64,000 bases of DNA from Nocardioides panacis (GTDB lineage: Bacteria > Actinomycetota > Actinomycetes > Propionibacteriales > Nocardioidaceae): positions 2,294,001-2,358,000 of the forward strand of contig NZ_CP077062.1 in NCBI RefSeq assembly GCF_019039255.1. Reading direction: 5' to 3'. Made by a program: the position numbers and the translations under genes. Below, piece by piece: positions 18,108 through 26,379 of this stretch (the first letter of the stretch is position 1; every line of letters starts with the position of its first letter). Under the pieces are notes generated by a model that worked only from the letters and a program-made list of their open reading frames with translations, was not told where the DNA came from and ran no database searches.

Positions 18108-18824
18108 GTGAACGGTCTGCCGTTCTCCGAGTACCTGTCCGAGTACAGCTCCGAGATCATCCTCCGCACCCAGCAGCACGCGCTCCTCTCCTTCTACTGC
18201 ATCGCTGCCGCCACGGTCCTTGGCCTGCTCGTGGCCGTGGCCACCTACCGCTCGCCGCTGGCCGCGAACTTCAGCATCGCCACCGCCGCGGTCTTCTTCA
18301 CGCTGCCCTCGGTGGCGCTGTTCGGGTTCCTGGTCTCGGTCGTCGGCTACGGCCTGGTCTCGGTCTTCCCGGTCGTCGTGGGGTACGCGATGCTGCCGAT
18401 CATCCGCAACGGCATCGTCGGCCTGCAGTCCGCGGACCCCGCGGTGATCGACGCCGCCCGGGGCATGGGCGTGGGGTCGTTCCGGATGCTGTGGCAGGTG
18501 CGGATGCCGATCGCCTGGCCGGTGCTGCTGGCCGGCATCCGGGTCTCCGCCCAGCTCACCGTCGGCGTCGTCGCGATCGCCGCCTTCGTCGTGAAGCTCG
18601 GGCTCGGGCAGTACGGCTACTCCGCGCTGGACAACCTCGGCTCGGTGAACACCAAGAACCAGGCGCTCGTCTGCGTCCTGTTCGTCATCCTCGTCGCCCT
18701 GCTCTTCGACGCGATCTTCGTCGTCGTACGCCGATTCACCACCCCGAGGGGGGAGCCGTGCCTGACACCGCCACCACCGACACCCATCCGCAGCGCGGCG
18801 TGCCGATCGTCCTCACGGACCTGA
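18108..18824 (+). CDS. ABC importer permease, OpuCB/ProW type; 3' end frame-disrupted
   Basis: 238 residues as read. BPD-type permease with ~5-6 spans; the EAA loop reads [20 protein letters not shown]. It forms half of the channel of a glycine betaine/choline/proline-class importer. The C-terminus overruns the ATPase start by ~67 bp. If one G were removed from the G6 run at 18748-18753, the protein would end RFTTPRGSRA with a TGA at 18763-18765, overlapping the ATPase GTG by 8 bp and matching the TPRGIR end of the sister permease. The true end is therefore probably 18765 and the run carries an extra base. Confidence 0.82.
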   Translation: MNGLPFSEYLSEYSSEIILRTQQHALLSFYCIAAATVLGLLVAVATYRSPLAANFSIATAAVFFTLPSVALFGFLVSVVGYGLVSVFPVVVGYAMLPIIRNGIVGLQSADPAVIDAARGMGVGSFRMLWQVRMPIAWPVLLAGIRVSAQLTVGVVAIAAFVVKLGLGQYGYSALDNLGSVNTKNQALVCVLFVILVALLFDAIFVVVRRFTTPRGEPCLTPPPPTPIRSAACRSSSRT

Positions 18825-19775
18825 CCAAGCACTACCCCCACCAGCCCAAGCCGGCCGTCGACGCGGTCAACCTGGAGATCGCCGCCGGTGAGCTCGTCGT
18901 GTTCGTCGGCCCCTCGGGCTGCGGCAAGACCACCACCATGCGGATGATCAACCGGCTCATCGAGCCGACGTCGGGGACGATCACCATCGGGGGGCGAGGA
19001 CGTCACCGGACTCGACGACGTGCAGCTGCGCCGCAAGATCGGCTACGTCATCCAGCAGGTCGGCCTGATCCCGCACCTGTCGATCGCGCAGAACGTCGCG
19101 CTGGTCCCCAAGCTGCTGAAGTGGGACAAGCAGCGGATCAAGGACCGGGTCGACGAGATGCTGACCGTGGTCGGGCTCGACCCGGGCGAGTACCGCGGCC
19201 GGTACCCCCGTCAGCTCTCCGGCGGGCAGCAGCAGCGGGTCGGCGTCGCCCGCGCGCTGGCCGCGGACCCGCCGATCATGCTGATGGACGAGCCGTTCGG
19301 CGCCGTCGACCCGATCACCCGCTCGCGCCTGCAGGACGAGTTCCTCTCCCTGCAGCAGACGCTGCGCAAGACGATCGTGTTCGTCACCCACGACTTCGAC
19401 GAGGCACTCAAGCTCGGCGACCGGATCGCGGTGCTGCGTGAGGGCTCGCACATCGCGCAGTACGACACCCCGGAGCGGATCCTCGCCGCCCCGGCCGACG
19501 ACTTCGTCGAGGGCTTCATCGGCGCCGGCGCGGCGCTCAAGCGGCTGCACTTCGAGCGGGTCGACTCCCTGGACCTGGGCGGCGAGCCGGACGTCCGCCC
19601 GTCCCACGACACCGTGGACGTGTCCTCCAGCCTGCACGCGGCCCTCGACCTGATGGTCGGCAAGGGCCTGGGCTCTCTGACCGTCGCCCGCGACGGCCGG
19701 CCGGTCGGCGCGGTGCGGATCGAGGACATCCTGAGCCGGGTGCACTCGGCCGGCGACCAGGTCGGTGCCGGGTGA
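18758..19775 (+). pseudogene. ABC importer ATPase (OpuCA/ProV type), frameshifted in a G run
   Basis: Frame 1 from the GTG at 18758 (after a GGGGGAG site) gives [20 protein letters not shown], the Walker A. The reading frame then breaks and resumes one base out, with [20 protein letters not shown] (signature), [13 protein letters not shown] (Walker B), [15 protein letters not shown], and C-terminal CBS-like sequence. The break lies at the G6 run 18989-18994, where five Gs would give [12 protein letters not shown], the expected family sequence. Total about 338 residues if repaired. Couples ATP hydrolysis to the two flanking permeases. Probably an assembly indel rather than decay, since both halves are fully conserved. 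Confidence 0.85.
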
Positions 19776-20572
19776 GCGTGGACACCGCGCCCCCCGTGGA
19801 GGCGGTGGACACCGGGGCGGCGCTCGGCGCCCCGGTCACGCACGGCAAGCCGATCCTCTCCCCGCGCGACCTGGTGATCCCGGTGATGGTCGTGCTGATC
19901 AGCATCGCGCTCTACCTCAACGTCCACCGGCAGCCGCTCGACAGCATCGAGGCCAACGTCCTCAGCTTCGACTCGCTGAGCCGGGCGACCGCCAAGCACG
20001 TCCGGCTGAGCTTCACGATCGCGCTGCTCGTGGTGCTGGTCGCCGTCCCGCTCGGGGTGCTGGTCACCCGGCCGCGGACCCGGCGGCTGGCTCCCCTGGT
20101 GCTCGCCTTCGGCAACGTCGGTCAGGCGGCCCCGAGCCTCGGCCTGCTCGCGCTGGTCGGCTACTACTTCATCGGCTTCTGGTCGGTCACCCTCATCCTC
20201 ACCGCGTACGCCGCCCTGTCGGTGCTGCGCAACACGATCGTCGGGCTCGACGGCGTCGACCGCGGGGTGATGGACGCCGCGCGCGGCATGGGCATGTCGC
20301 CGACCGCGATCCTGCTCCGCGTCGAGCTGCCGACCGCCGTACCCGTGATCGGGGCGGGCGTGCGCACCGCGCTGGTGCTCGCCGTCGGCACCGTCCCGCT
20401 CGGCTACGCGCTCGACGCCGGGGGCCTCGGCCTCCCGCTGTTCAGCGCGATCAAGACCAACCGGCCTCTCGTGACCCTCACCGTCGCGGTGATGATCGCC
20501 CTGCTCGCCCTGCTGCTCGACTGGCTCGGCGGCATCCTGCAGCGCGCCGCGACCCCGCGGGGCATCCGGTGA
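19772..20572 (+). CDS. ABC importer permease, OpuCB/ProW type (second)
   Basis: 266 residues with an N-terminal cytoplasmic stretch of ~35 residues, then 5-6 spans. The EAA loop reads DAARGMGMSPTAILLRVELP. GTG start overlaps the ATPase stop (GTGA). Pairs with the first permease to make a heterodimeric channel. Two dissimilar permeases, one ATPase and a separate lipoprotein match OpuC-like betaine/choline importers. The long 5' extension before the first span is a little unusual. Confidence 0.9.
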   Translation: MSVDTAPPVEAVDTGAALGAPVTHGKPILSPRDLVIPVMVVLISIALYLNVHRQPLDSIEANVLSFDSLSRATAKHVRLSFTIALLVVLVAVPLGVLVTRPRTRRLAPLVLAFGNVGQAAPSLGLLALVGYYFIGFWSVTLILTAYAALSVLRNTIVGLDGVDRGVMDAARGMGMSPTAILLRVELPTAVPVIGAGVRTALVLAVGTVPLGYALDAGGLGLPLFSAIKTNRPLVTLTVAVMIALLALLLDWLGGILQRAATPRGIR

Positions 20573-20624
20573 CGCCCGCACCTCCACCCGCACACCCGAC
20601 GCACGCCCACCCAAAGGGGATCTG

Positions 20625-21629
20625 ATGACCATGCACACGAACCTGCGAGGCAAGTGGGTCGCCGGAGCGGCCGCCACCGGCCTCGCCGCACTCGCGCTGA
20701 GCGGCTGCGGCAGCCTGAGCGAGTCCTCCTCGTCGTCCTCGGCGGCCGGCGGCGGCCCCTGCGAAGGCGTCGAGGCCGGCTCGGTCGACACGAAGGCGCT
20801 GGACGGCGTCACCGTCAAGGTCGGCTCGAAGGAGTTCGACGAGCAGCTGGTGCTCGGCCAGCTCACGATCAAGATGATGTGCGCCGCGGGCGCCACGGTG
20901 AAGGACGAGACCAACACCAAGGGCAGCACGCAGACCCGCAAGAAGCTCATCGACGGCGTCAGCGACGTCGTGTGGGAGTACACCGGCACCGGCTGGATCA
21001 ACTACCTCGGCCACACCAAGCCGATCAGCGACCCGCAGGCGCAGTACGACGCGGTGAAGAAGGAGGACCTCGCCAAGAACAAGCTGGTGTGGGGCCCGCT
21101 CGCGCCGTTCAACAACACCTACGCGTTCGCCGTCACCGACGAGTTCGGCAAGAAGCACAACCTCGAGACGCACTCGGACATGGCCGCCTACATCAAGGCC
21201 AACCCGGACTCGACGGTCTGCGTCGAGTCCGAGTTCGCGGCCCGCCCCGACGGGTACCCCGGCTTCAAGAAGACCTACGGGATCACCGGCGGCAAGCTGA
21301 AGAGCCTCGGCACCGGCGTCGTCTACACCCAGCTGGACAAGGGCAACTGCGACTTCGGCGAAATCTTCACGACCGACGGCCGGCTGGCCGCGCTGGGCCT
21401 GCAGATCCTCGACGACGACAAGGGCTACTTCCCGCTCTACAACGGCGTCACGGTGACCCGGGCCGACTTCGACAAGGCGCACCCGGAGATGCTCGAGGTG
21501 CTCAAGCCCCTGGCCGACGTGCTCGACACCGAGACGATGACCCAGCTGAACAAGAAGATCAGCTCCGACGGGCTCCCGGCCGACAAGATCGCCGAGGACT
21601 ACCTCACGGAGAAGGGCTTCCTCAAGTAG
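20625..21629 (+). CDS. Substrate-binding lipoprotein of OpuC/ProX-type importer
   Basis: 334 residues. A lipoprotein signal peptide ends LALSGCG, so Cys near residue 28 would be lipidated, followed by a Ser-rich linker. The body begins VKVGSKEFDEQLVLGQL, typical of OpuAC/ProX ligand-binding domains (type II periplasmic fold). ATG preceded by AAAGGGGA. Ligand for the family is betaine, choline, proline or related zwitterions; here the placement beside the allFGH-like genes suggests a ureido or quaternary nitrogen compound (inference). Followed by a strong terminator. Confidence 0.9.
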   Translation: MTMHTNLRGKWVAGAAATGLAALALSGCGSLSESSSSSSAAGGGPCEGVEAGSVDTKALDGVTVKVGSKEFDEQLVLGQLTIKMMCAAGATVKDETNTKGSTQTRKKLIDGVSDVVWEYTGTGWINYLGHTKPISDPQAQYDAVKKEDLAKNKLVWGPLAPFNNTYAFAVTDEFGKKHNLETHSDMAAYIKANPDSTVCVESEFAARPDGYPGFKKTYGITGGKLKSLGTGVVYTQLDKGNCDFGEIFTTDGRLAALGLQILDDDKGYFPLYNGVTVTRADFDKAHPEMLEVLKPLADVLDTETMTQLNKKISSDGLPADKIAEDYLTEKGFLK

Positions 21630-21645
21630 CACCCCGAGAACCTCC

Positions 21646-21680
21646 ACGAGGCCCGCGTGCGCTCTGCACGCGGGCCTCGT
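21646..21680 (+). terminator. Terminator after the ABC importer operon
   Basis: A perfect 15-bp GC-rich stem, ACGAGGCCCGCGTGC with its complement, and a 5-nt loop (GCTCT), starting 17 bp after the binding-protein stop. No T tract follows, which is common in actinobacterial terminators. It separates the importer from the DUF2877 operon. Confidence 0.8.
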
Positions 21681-21688
21681 CGGCGGTC

Positions 21689-21694
21689 TAGGGT
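21689..21694 (+). promoter_or_regulatory. -10 element for a leaderless DUF2877-fdrA-DUF1116 mRNA
   Basis: TAGGGT lies 7 nt before the ATG at 21702 with no Shine-Dalgarno sequence between, just after the terminator hairpin. This is the pattern of leaderless actinobacterial transcripts and would give the allHFG-like genes a promoter of their own. Confidence 0.6.
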
Positions 21695-21701
21695 CGGGCC
21701 C

Positions 21702-22409
21702 ATGACCTCCCGCGTCCTCCCCGCCGCAGCGTCCTGCCTGCTGGCCGGGCTGCTCGACGAGGGGGCCGACCTGGTCGAGGTGGCCCGCACCCGGGTCAGC
21801 GTGCACTACGAGACGGGCCGCGCCGACGTCCCGGTGCTCTGCGTGTGCACGCCCGACGCGGTCCGGCTGCCCGGGTCGGTGGTGACGTCCGTCGTACCCA
21901 CGCAGGCGGTGCGGGCCCGGCACGGCGCCCTGGTCGGCGCCTCCGGAACGTGGCGGGTCGGCCGGTGGTGGCGGCCGCCCCGGCCCCGCGGGCTGACCGC
22001 GCCGGCGCTGCCGCCCGCGGCTCCTGGCGTCGACGTCCCCGGCACCGTCCGGCCGCACGACCTGCTCGGCGCGGGTCCCGGGCTGACGCCCAGCGGCGAC
22101 GACGTGCTCGCCGGGCTGCTCGTCGCCGCGCACGCGGTCGACGACCCGCGGCTGGCGGCCTGGCAGGCGCAGACCCGCGCCGCCCTGCGCGACCGGGCCA
22201 CCACCGCGGTCTCCCGCGGCCTGCTCGCCCACGCGCTGGACGGCTGGGCCACCCCGGAGCTCGCCGGCTTCGTCACCGCCGCCTGCGCCGGCGACGTCGG
22301 CACCGCGCTGCCCGTCCTGCTCGCCGTCGGGCACACCTCCGGTGCCGCCCTGGCCGCCGGCGCGCTGCACGTGCTCGGCACGTCGTCCGCCCTGAGAGGA
22401 GCCGCATGA
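21702..22409 (+). CDS. DUF2877 protein, AllH-like oxamate carbamoyltransferase subunit
   Basis: About 235 residues. The family hallmark GPGLTPSGDDVLAG lies near residues 124-137. E. coli YlbF (AllH) of this family acts with FdrA (AllF) and YlbE (AllG) in oxamate carbamoyltransferase, which phosphorolyses oxalurate to oxamate and carbamoyl phosphate. The three genes are together here, overlapping by 4 bp each. ATG at 21702 is supported by the leaderless -10; the frame extends upstream only into the terminator hairpin. Substrate identity is inferred from family and context. Confidence 0.85.
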   Translation: MTSRVLPAAASCLLAGLLDEGADLVEVARTRVSVHYETGRADVPVLCVCTPDAVRLPGSVVTSVVPTQAVRARHGALVGASGTWRVGRWWRPPRPRGLTAPALPPAAPGVDVPGTVRPHDLLGAGPGLTPSGDDVLAGLLVAAHAVDDPRLAAWQAQTRAALRDRATTAVSRGLLAHALDGWATPELAGFVTAACAGDVGTALPVLLAVGHTSGAALAAGALHVLGTSSALRGAA

Positions 22410-23860
22410 GGTCCGTCCAGCTGCGCCGAGGCACGTACGTCGACTCGGTGACCCTGATGCAGGTCAGCCGCCGCGTCGCCGCCCTCGACGGCGTCACGTC
22501 CGCGCTGGTCGCGATGGCCACCGAGCTCAACCTCGACCTGGCCGCCGGCATGGGCTTCGAGGTGCCGCCGGCCTCCCCCAACGAGCTGCTCGTGGCCGTC
22601 GAGGCCGTCTCCGTCGACGCGGCCCTCGCGGAGGTCGACCTGGCCCTCCTCGAGGCGTCCCGCCCGGCCCCGTCGGGCTTCGGCAGCGCCCCCGCCCCGG
22701 TGACCGTCCGCTCGGCCGCGGCCCGCTCGGGGGCCACCGTCGCCCTCGTGTCCACCCCCGGCCAGTGGGCCTTCGCCGACGCCGTGGACGCCCTCGACGC
22801 CGGCCTGCTGACCATGGTCTTCAGCGACAACGTGCCCCTCGAGCAGGAGGTCGCCCTCAAGGAGCACGCCGCACGCGCCGGGCTGCTGGTGATGGGGCCC
22901 GACTGCGGCACCGCGGTCGTCGGCGGTGTCGGACTGGGGTTCGCCAACGTCGTGCGTCCCGGACCGGTCGGGATAGTGGCGGCCTCCGGGACCGGCGCCC
23001 AGCACCTGATGGCGCTGCTCGACGGCGCCGGGGTCGGCGTCTCGCACTGCCTGGGCGTCGGCGGCCGGGACCTGTCGGCCGAGGTCGCCGGCCGCTCCAC
23101 GCTGCGGGCGCTGGACCTGCTGGACGCCGACGAGGCCACCGAGCTGGTCGTGGTGGTCTCCAAGCCGCCGGCCCCCGAGGTCGCCGAGGCCGTGCGGGCA
23201 CGGGCCGCGAGCCTGGGCACGCCGGTGCTGTTCGGCCTGCTCGGCGCCGGCCGGCCCGACCTGACCGAGACCGCGGCCGCGGTGGTGCAGGCCGCCGGGG
23301 GCCGCTGGGCCGCCCCCGAGCACTGGGCTGGCCAGGTCCCCGCCGGCCGGCCGGGTGGCGCGCTGCGTGGGCTGTTCGTCGGAGGCACCCTCTGCGACGA
23401 GGCGATGCTGGTCGCGTCGGCCGCGCTCGGCCGGGTCAGCTCCAACATCCCGCTGGACCCGGCCTGGGCCGTGGGCGACGACCTCGCCTCCGACGGGCAC
23501 ACGATGCTCGACTTCGGCGACGACCGGCTGACCCGCGGGCGCCCGCACCCGATGATCGACGGCGCCCTGCGGGTCGAGCGGCTGCGGGCCGAGACCGAGG
23601 ACCCCACCACGGGCGTGCTGCTCCTCGACGTGGTCCTGGGGCTCGGCTCGGCCGACGACCCCGCCGCCGAGCTGGTGCCCGCCCTGCACGCGGCCCGCGC
23701 CGCCGGCGTCCCCGTCGTGGTCTCGGTGACCGGGACCCGCGACGACCCCCAGGGGCTGCGCGGGCAGGTCGCCGCGCTGCACGGCGCCGGCGCCTGGGTG
23801 CACCTGTCCAACGCGGCCGCCGCCCGGTGCGCCCTCGACCTGCTCGGAGACCCGGCGTGA
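22406..23860 (+). CDS. fdrA: FdrA family protein, AllF-like carbamoyltransferase subunit
   Basis: About 484 residues. Resembles FdrA/acyl-CoA synthetase (ADP-forming)-like proteins: YVDSVTLMQVSRRVA near the N-terminus, MVFSDNVPLEQEVALKEHA, LLVMGPDCGTA, IVAASGTGAQHLM and the C-terminal DFGDDRLTRGRPHPMID. MGPDCGT and the GASGTG-type loop are the nucleotide/phosphate-binding regions of the succinyl-CoA synthetase alpha-like fold. It lacks roughly the last 40 residues found in the E. coli protein. ATG overlaps the DUF2877 stop (ATGA) and its stop overlaps the next GTG. Expected to form carbamoyl phosphate with its two neighbours. Confidence 0.88.
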   Translation: MRSVQLRRGTYVDSVTLMQVSRRVAALDGVTSALVAMATELNLDLAAGMGFEVPPASPNELLVAVEAVSVDAALAEVDLALLEASRPAPSGFGSAPAPVTVRSAAARSGATVALVSTPGQWAFADAVDALDAGLLTMVFSDNVPLEQEVALKEHAARAGLLVMGPDCGTAVVGGVGLGFANVVRPGPVGIVAASGTGAQHLMALLDGAGVGVSHCLGVGGRDLSAEVAGRSTLRALDLLDADEATELVVVVSKPPAPEVAEAVRARAASLGTPVLFGLLGAGRPDLTETAAAVVQAAGGRWAAPEHWAGQVPAGRPGGALRGLFVGGTLCDEAMLVASAALGRVSSNIPLDPAWAVGDDLASDGHTMLDFGDDRLTRGRPHPMIDGALRVERLRAETEDPTTGVLLLDVVLGLGSADDPAAELVPALHAARAAGVPVVVSVTGTRDDPQGLRGQVAALHGAGAWVHLSNAAAARCALDLLGDPA

Positions 23861-25245
23861 ACCTCTCGACTCCCCCGGCCGTCGTCACCGCCGGCGCCTC
23901 CCTGCTCGCCGACGCCCTGCGCGCCCAGGCCGTCGACGTCTCCGAGGTGCTCTGGCAGCCACCGGCCGGCGACCCCGCGGCCCTGGCCGCCGTGATGGGC
24001 GACCCGCGCCGGGTGCCGGCCAACGCGCGCGCGCTGACGGCAATGCTGGCCGCGGAGGCGCACCTGGTCGACGTAGTCCCGGCGGCGGAGGCGCTCGGCC
24101 TCGGCCCCGGGGAGTTCCTGCACGCCGGTCCGCCGGTGGAGTGGGACCGGGCGTCCGGGCCGATGCGCGGCGCGCTGGTCGGGGCGATGCTGTTCGAGGG
24201 CCTGGCCGCGACACCGGAGGACGCCGAGCGCCGGCTCGCCGCCGGCGACGGGGTGAGCTGGGCGCCGTGCCACAGCCGGGGCGCGGTCGGGCCGATGGCG
24301 GGCCTGATCACCCCGTCGATGTGGGTGTTCTGCCTGCGCGACCCGAGCACCGGGCACGAGTCGTGGTGCTCGCTGAACGAGGGCCTCGGCAAGGTGCTCC
24401 GCTACGGCGCCTACGGCCCCGAGGTGATCGAGCGGCTGCACTGGATGACCGCCGTGCTCGGGCCGATGCTGCAGCACGCCGTGCGTGCCGGGGACCCGGT
24501 CGACGTGAAGGCGATCGTCGCCCAGATGATCCAGATGGGCGACGAGGGGCACAACCGCAACCGGGCCGGGACGCTGATGTTCCTGCGCGAGGTGCTGCCG
24601 GCGATGATCGACTCGGACTTCGCCCAGGCCGACGTCGCCGCCGCGGTGCGGTTCGTCTCCGGCAACGACCACTTCTTCCTGAACCTCGTGATGCCCGCCT
24701 GCAAGCTCCAGGCCCGGGCCGCCGCGGAGATCCCCGGCTCCACGGTGGTGACCGTGATGGCGCGCAACGGCACCGACTTCGGCATCCAGACCGCCGGCAC
24801 CGGCGACACCTGGTTCACCGCTCCCGCGAACACCCCGGAGGGGCTGTTCCTGGGGTCCTACGGCCCCGACGACGCCAACCCCGACATCGGCGACTCCGCG
24901 ATCACCGAGACGGCCGGCATCGGCGGTCTGGCGATGGCGACGGCCCCCGCGATCGTCCGGTTCGTGGGCGGCTCGGTGCCCGACGCCCTGGCCACCACCC
25001 AGCGGATGTACGACATCACCGTCGGCGAGAACCCCGCCTACGGCATCCCGATCCTGGAGTTCCGGGGAACGCCCACCGGCATCGACGTGACCGCCGTCGT
25101 GCGCAGCGGCGTGCTCCCGCAGATCAACACCGGGATGGCCGGCCGGGTCGCCGGCACCGGCCAGGTCGGCGCCGGCCTCGTCACACCCCCGATGCCCTGC
25201 TTCACCCAGGCCCTGGAGGCCCTGGCGGCCCGGTCCGCCCGGTGA
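23857..25245 (+). CDS. DUF1116 protein, AllG-like carbamoyltransferase subunit
   Basis: About 462 residues, the full family length. Characteristic segments are HAGPPVEWDRASGPMRGALVG, IVAQMIQMGDEGHNRNRAGT, VSGNDHFFLNL and VMARNGTDFGIQ. E. coli YlbE (AllG) belongs here and is a subunit of oxamate carbamoyltransferase. GTG at 23857 overlaps the fdrA stop. Last gene of the three-gene unit; carbamoyl phosphate made here could feed the carbamate kinase at 3.5-4.4 kb. Confidence 0.9.
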   Translation: MNLSTPPAVVTAGASLLADALRAQAVDVSEVLWQPPAGDPAALAAVMGDPRRVPANARALTAMLAAEAHLVDVVPAAEALGLGPGEFLHAGPPVEWDRASGPMRGALVGAMLFEGLAATPEDAERRLAAGDGVSWAPCHSRGAVGPMAGLITPSMWVFCLRDPSTGHESWCSLNEGLGKVLRYGAYGPEVIERLHWMTAVLGPMLQHAVRAGDPVDVKAIVAQMIQMGDEGHNRNRAGTLMFLREVLPAMIDSDFAQADVAAAVRFVSGNDHFFLNLVMPACKLQARAAAEIPGSTVVTVMARNGTDFGIQTAGTGDTWFTAPANTPEGLFLGSYGPDDANPDIGDSAITETAGIGGLAMATAPAIVRFVGGSVPDALATTQRMYDITVGENPAYGIPILEFRGTPTGIDVTAVVRSGVLPQINTGMAGRVAGTGQVGAGLVTPPMPCFTQALEALAARSAR

Positions 25246-25246
25246 C

Positions 25247-25296
25247 CCGGCCTCGGTCGAGGCCGATCCGGGCCTCGGTCGAGGCCGACCCGGGCC
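25247..25296. repeat. Tandem 21-22 nt repeats with internal palindrome
   Basis: Two near-identical units (25247-25267 and 25268-25289), each containing GGCCTCGGTCGAGGCC, which can fold as a 7-bp hairpin. A third partial unit, CCGGGCCTCAG, runs into the stop of the DUF4188 gene. Each unit begins CCGG(G), as in the second array at 25851-25929. May act as a terminator between the convergent genes or as an intergenic repeat element. Confidence 0.7.
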
Positions 25297-25779
25297 TCAG
25301 CCCGTCGTACGACGCTTGAGCCGGCCACGCGCCGAGAGACCCTCGGCCATCGTCACCAGGGAGGACGCCTTGCCGAGCCCGAAGGGCGGCATGTTGCCGT
25401 AGATCGCCTCGTACTCCCCCGCCCGGACGAGGTAGGTCTCGTGCCAGATGCCCGTGCGGGTGTCGCTGCCGACCCGCCGCCAGTAGTTGCGCCAGGCCGC
25501 GACGTGCGGGTCGGCGACGTCGTTGGCGAACCGCTCGAGGTGCTCGAACGAGCGCCAGTACTGCACGATGATGCCGCCGAACATGGACATCTCGTAGCCC
25601 AGCAGGCCCTTCTCCGGGTGCGCCGACAGGTGCTGCAGCATGTGCAGCATCCCGCGGCGACCACCCAGGTCGCGCAACGACCGGATCAGCCTGCGCTTGT
25701 CGGGCCGTGCACCGATCAGGAACACCACGAAGTCGCCGTCGATGTCGGCCATCCACCGGCCGGCCTTCACCTCGGACAT
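25297..25779 (-). CDS. DUF4188 domain protein
   Basis: About 160 residues. Contains VFLIGARPDKRRL, then GYEMSMFGGIIVQYWRSFEHLERFA and HETYLVRAGEYEAIYGNMPPFGL, which match the DUF4188 family, distantly related to dimeric antibiotic-monooxygenase-like barrels. ATG at 25779 is preceded by AAGGG; the longer frame upstream is Arg/Gly-rich and unconvincing. Function unknown; a single-gene unit flanked on both sides by 22-nt tandem repeats. Confidence 0.78.
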   Translation of the reverse strand: MSEVKAGRWMADIDGDFVVFLIGARPDKRRLIRSLRDLGGRRGMLHMLQHLSAHPEKGLLGYEMSMFGGIIVQYWRSFEHLERFANDVADPHVAAWRNYWRRVGSDTRTGIWHETYLVRAGEYEAIYGNMPPFGLGKASSLVTMAEGLSARGRLKRRTTG

Positions 25780-25850
25780 GCAGCCACCCTTCTCCTCGTC
25801 CCCAAAGTCGTACGACCGGCCCCGGCCCGCAATAGCCCGAAGGCGCCAGA

Positions 25851-25929
25851 CCCGGCTCGACATGATCCATGCCCCGGGTCGACATGAACTTGGGCCCGGG
25901 TCGGGCTTGCGCCAGGCCCGGGTCGGCGG
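25851..25929. repeat. 22-nt tandem repeat array, 3.6 units
   Basis: Units start exactly every 22 nt at 25851, 25873, 25895 and 25917. All share CCCGG(G/C)TCG at the 5' end; the remaining 13 nt vary (two carry ACATGA). The array ends at the stop codon of the PH-domain gene. Similar in period and 5' core to the array at 25247-25296 on the other side of the DUF4188 gene. Not CRISPR: the conserved core is only 9 nt. Confidence 0.75.
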
Positions 25930-26379
25930 TCAGACGGAGTGCTGGGCGATCAGGGCGCGGAGGCGGCGGACCTGCGCGGTGGCACGGGGACCGTCGGAGC
26001 CCTGGATACCCATCGCCGCGACGGTCGTGCCGTCGGCGACGTCGAGCACGGCCCACGGGCTGCCGGGGCGCAGCGTCACCTCGACCACCTCGGCCCAGGC
26101 GAAGCGCCGGCTCCGGTAGCCGTTGACGACCGTCAGCCCGTCCTCGCGCGCGACCAGCCGGCTGCGGGCCAGCGCGAACCCGCCGGCGTAGAACATCAGC
26201 CCGAGCCCGATCACGGTGCCCCGCTGGAAGTAGGTGAACTGGTCGCGGATCTCCTGCGGGAACGCGAACCAGGTGACCCCGACGACCAGCACCAGCAACC
26301 CGCCGGCGACGTAGATCGCCATCCGCACCCCGAGCGGCCGGAACGTCTGCGGCAGCGTCAGGTCAGAGTCGGCAGGCAT
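25930..26379 (-). CDS. PH domain membrane protein
   Basis: 149 residues. Two transmembrane helices near residues 20-65 are followed by a small bacterial PH domain, LTVVNGYRSRRFAWAEVVEVTL to the C-terminus, like mycobacterial CFP-6. It starts 17 bp inside the end of hisG, a pairing common in actinobacteria. Function unknown; the repeat array begins directly at its stop. Confidence 0.82.
   Translation of the reverse strand: MPADSDLTLPQTFRPLGVRMAIYVAGGLLVLVVGVTWFAFPQEIRDQFTYFQRGTVIGLGLMFYAGGFALARSRLVAREDGLTVVNGYRSRRFAWAEVVEVTLRPGSPWAVLDVADGTTVAAMGIQGSDGPRATAQVRRLRALIAQHSV

Noticed and set aside
25851-25929. Regular array that could be read as CRISPR
   Set aside because: The constant core is only 9 nt with a 22-nt period, and there are no cas genes.
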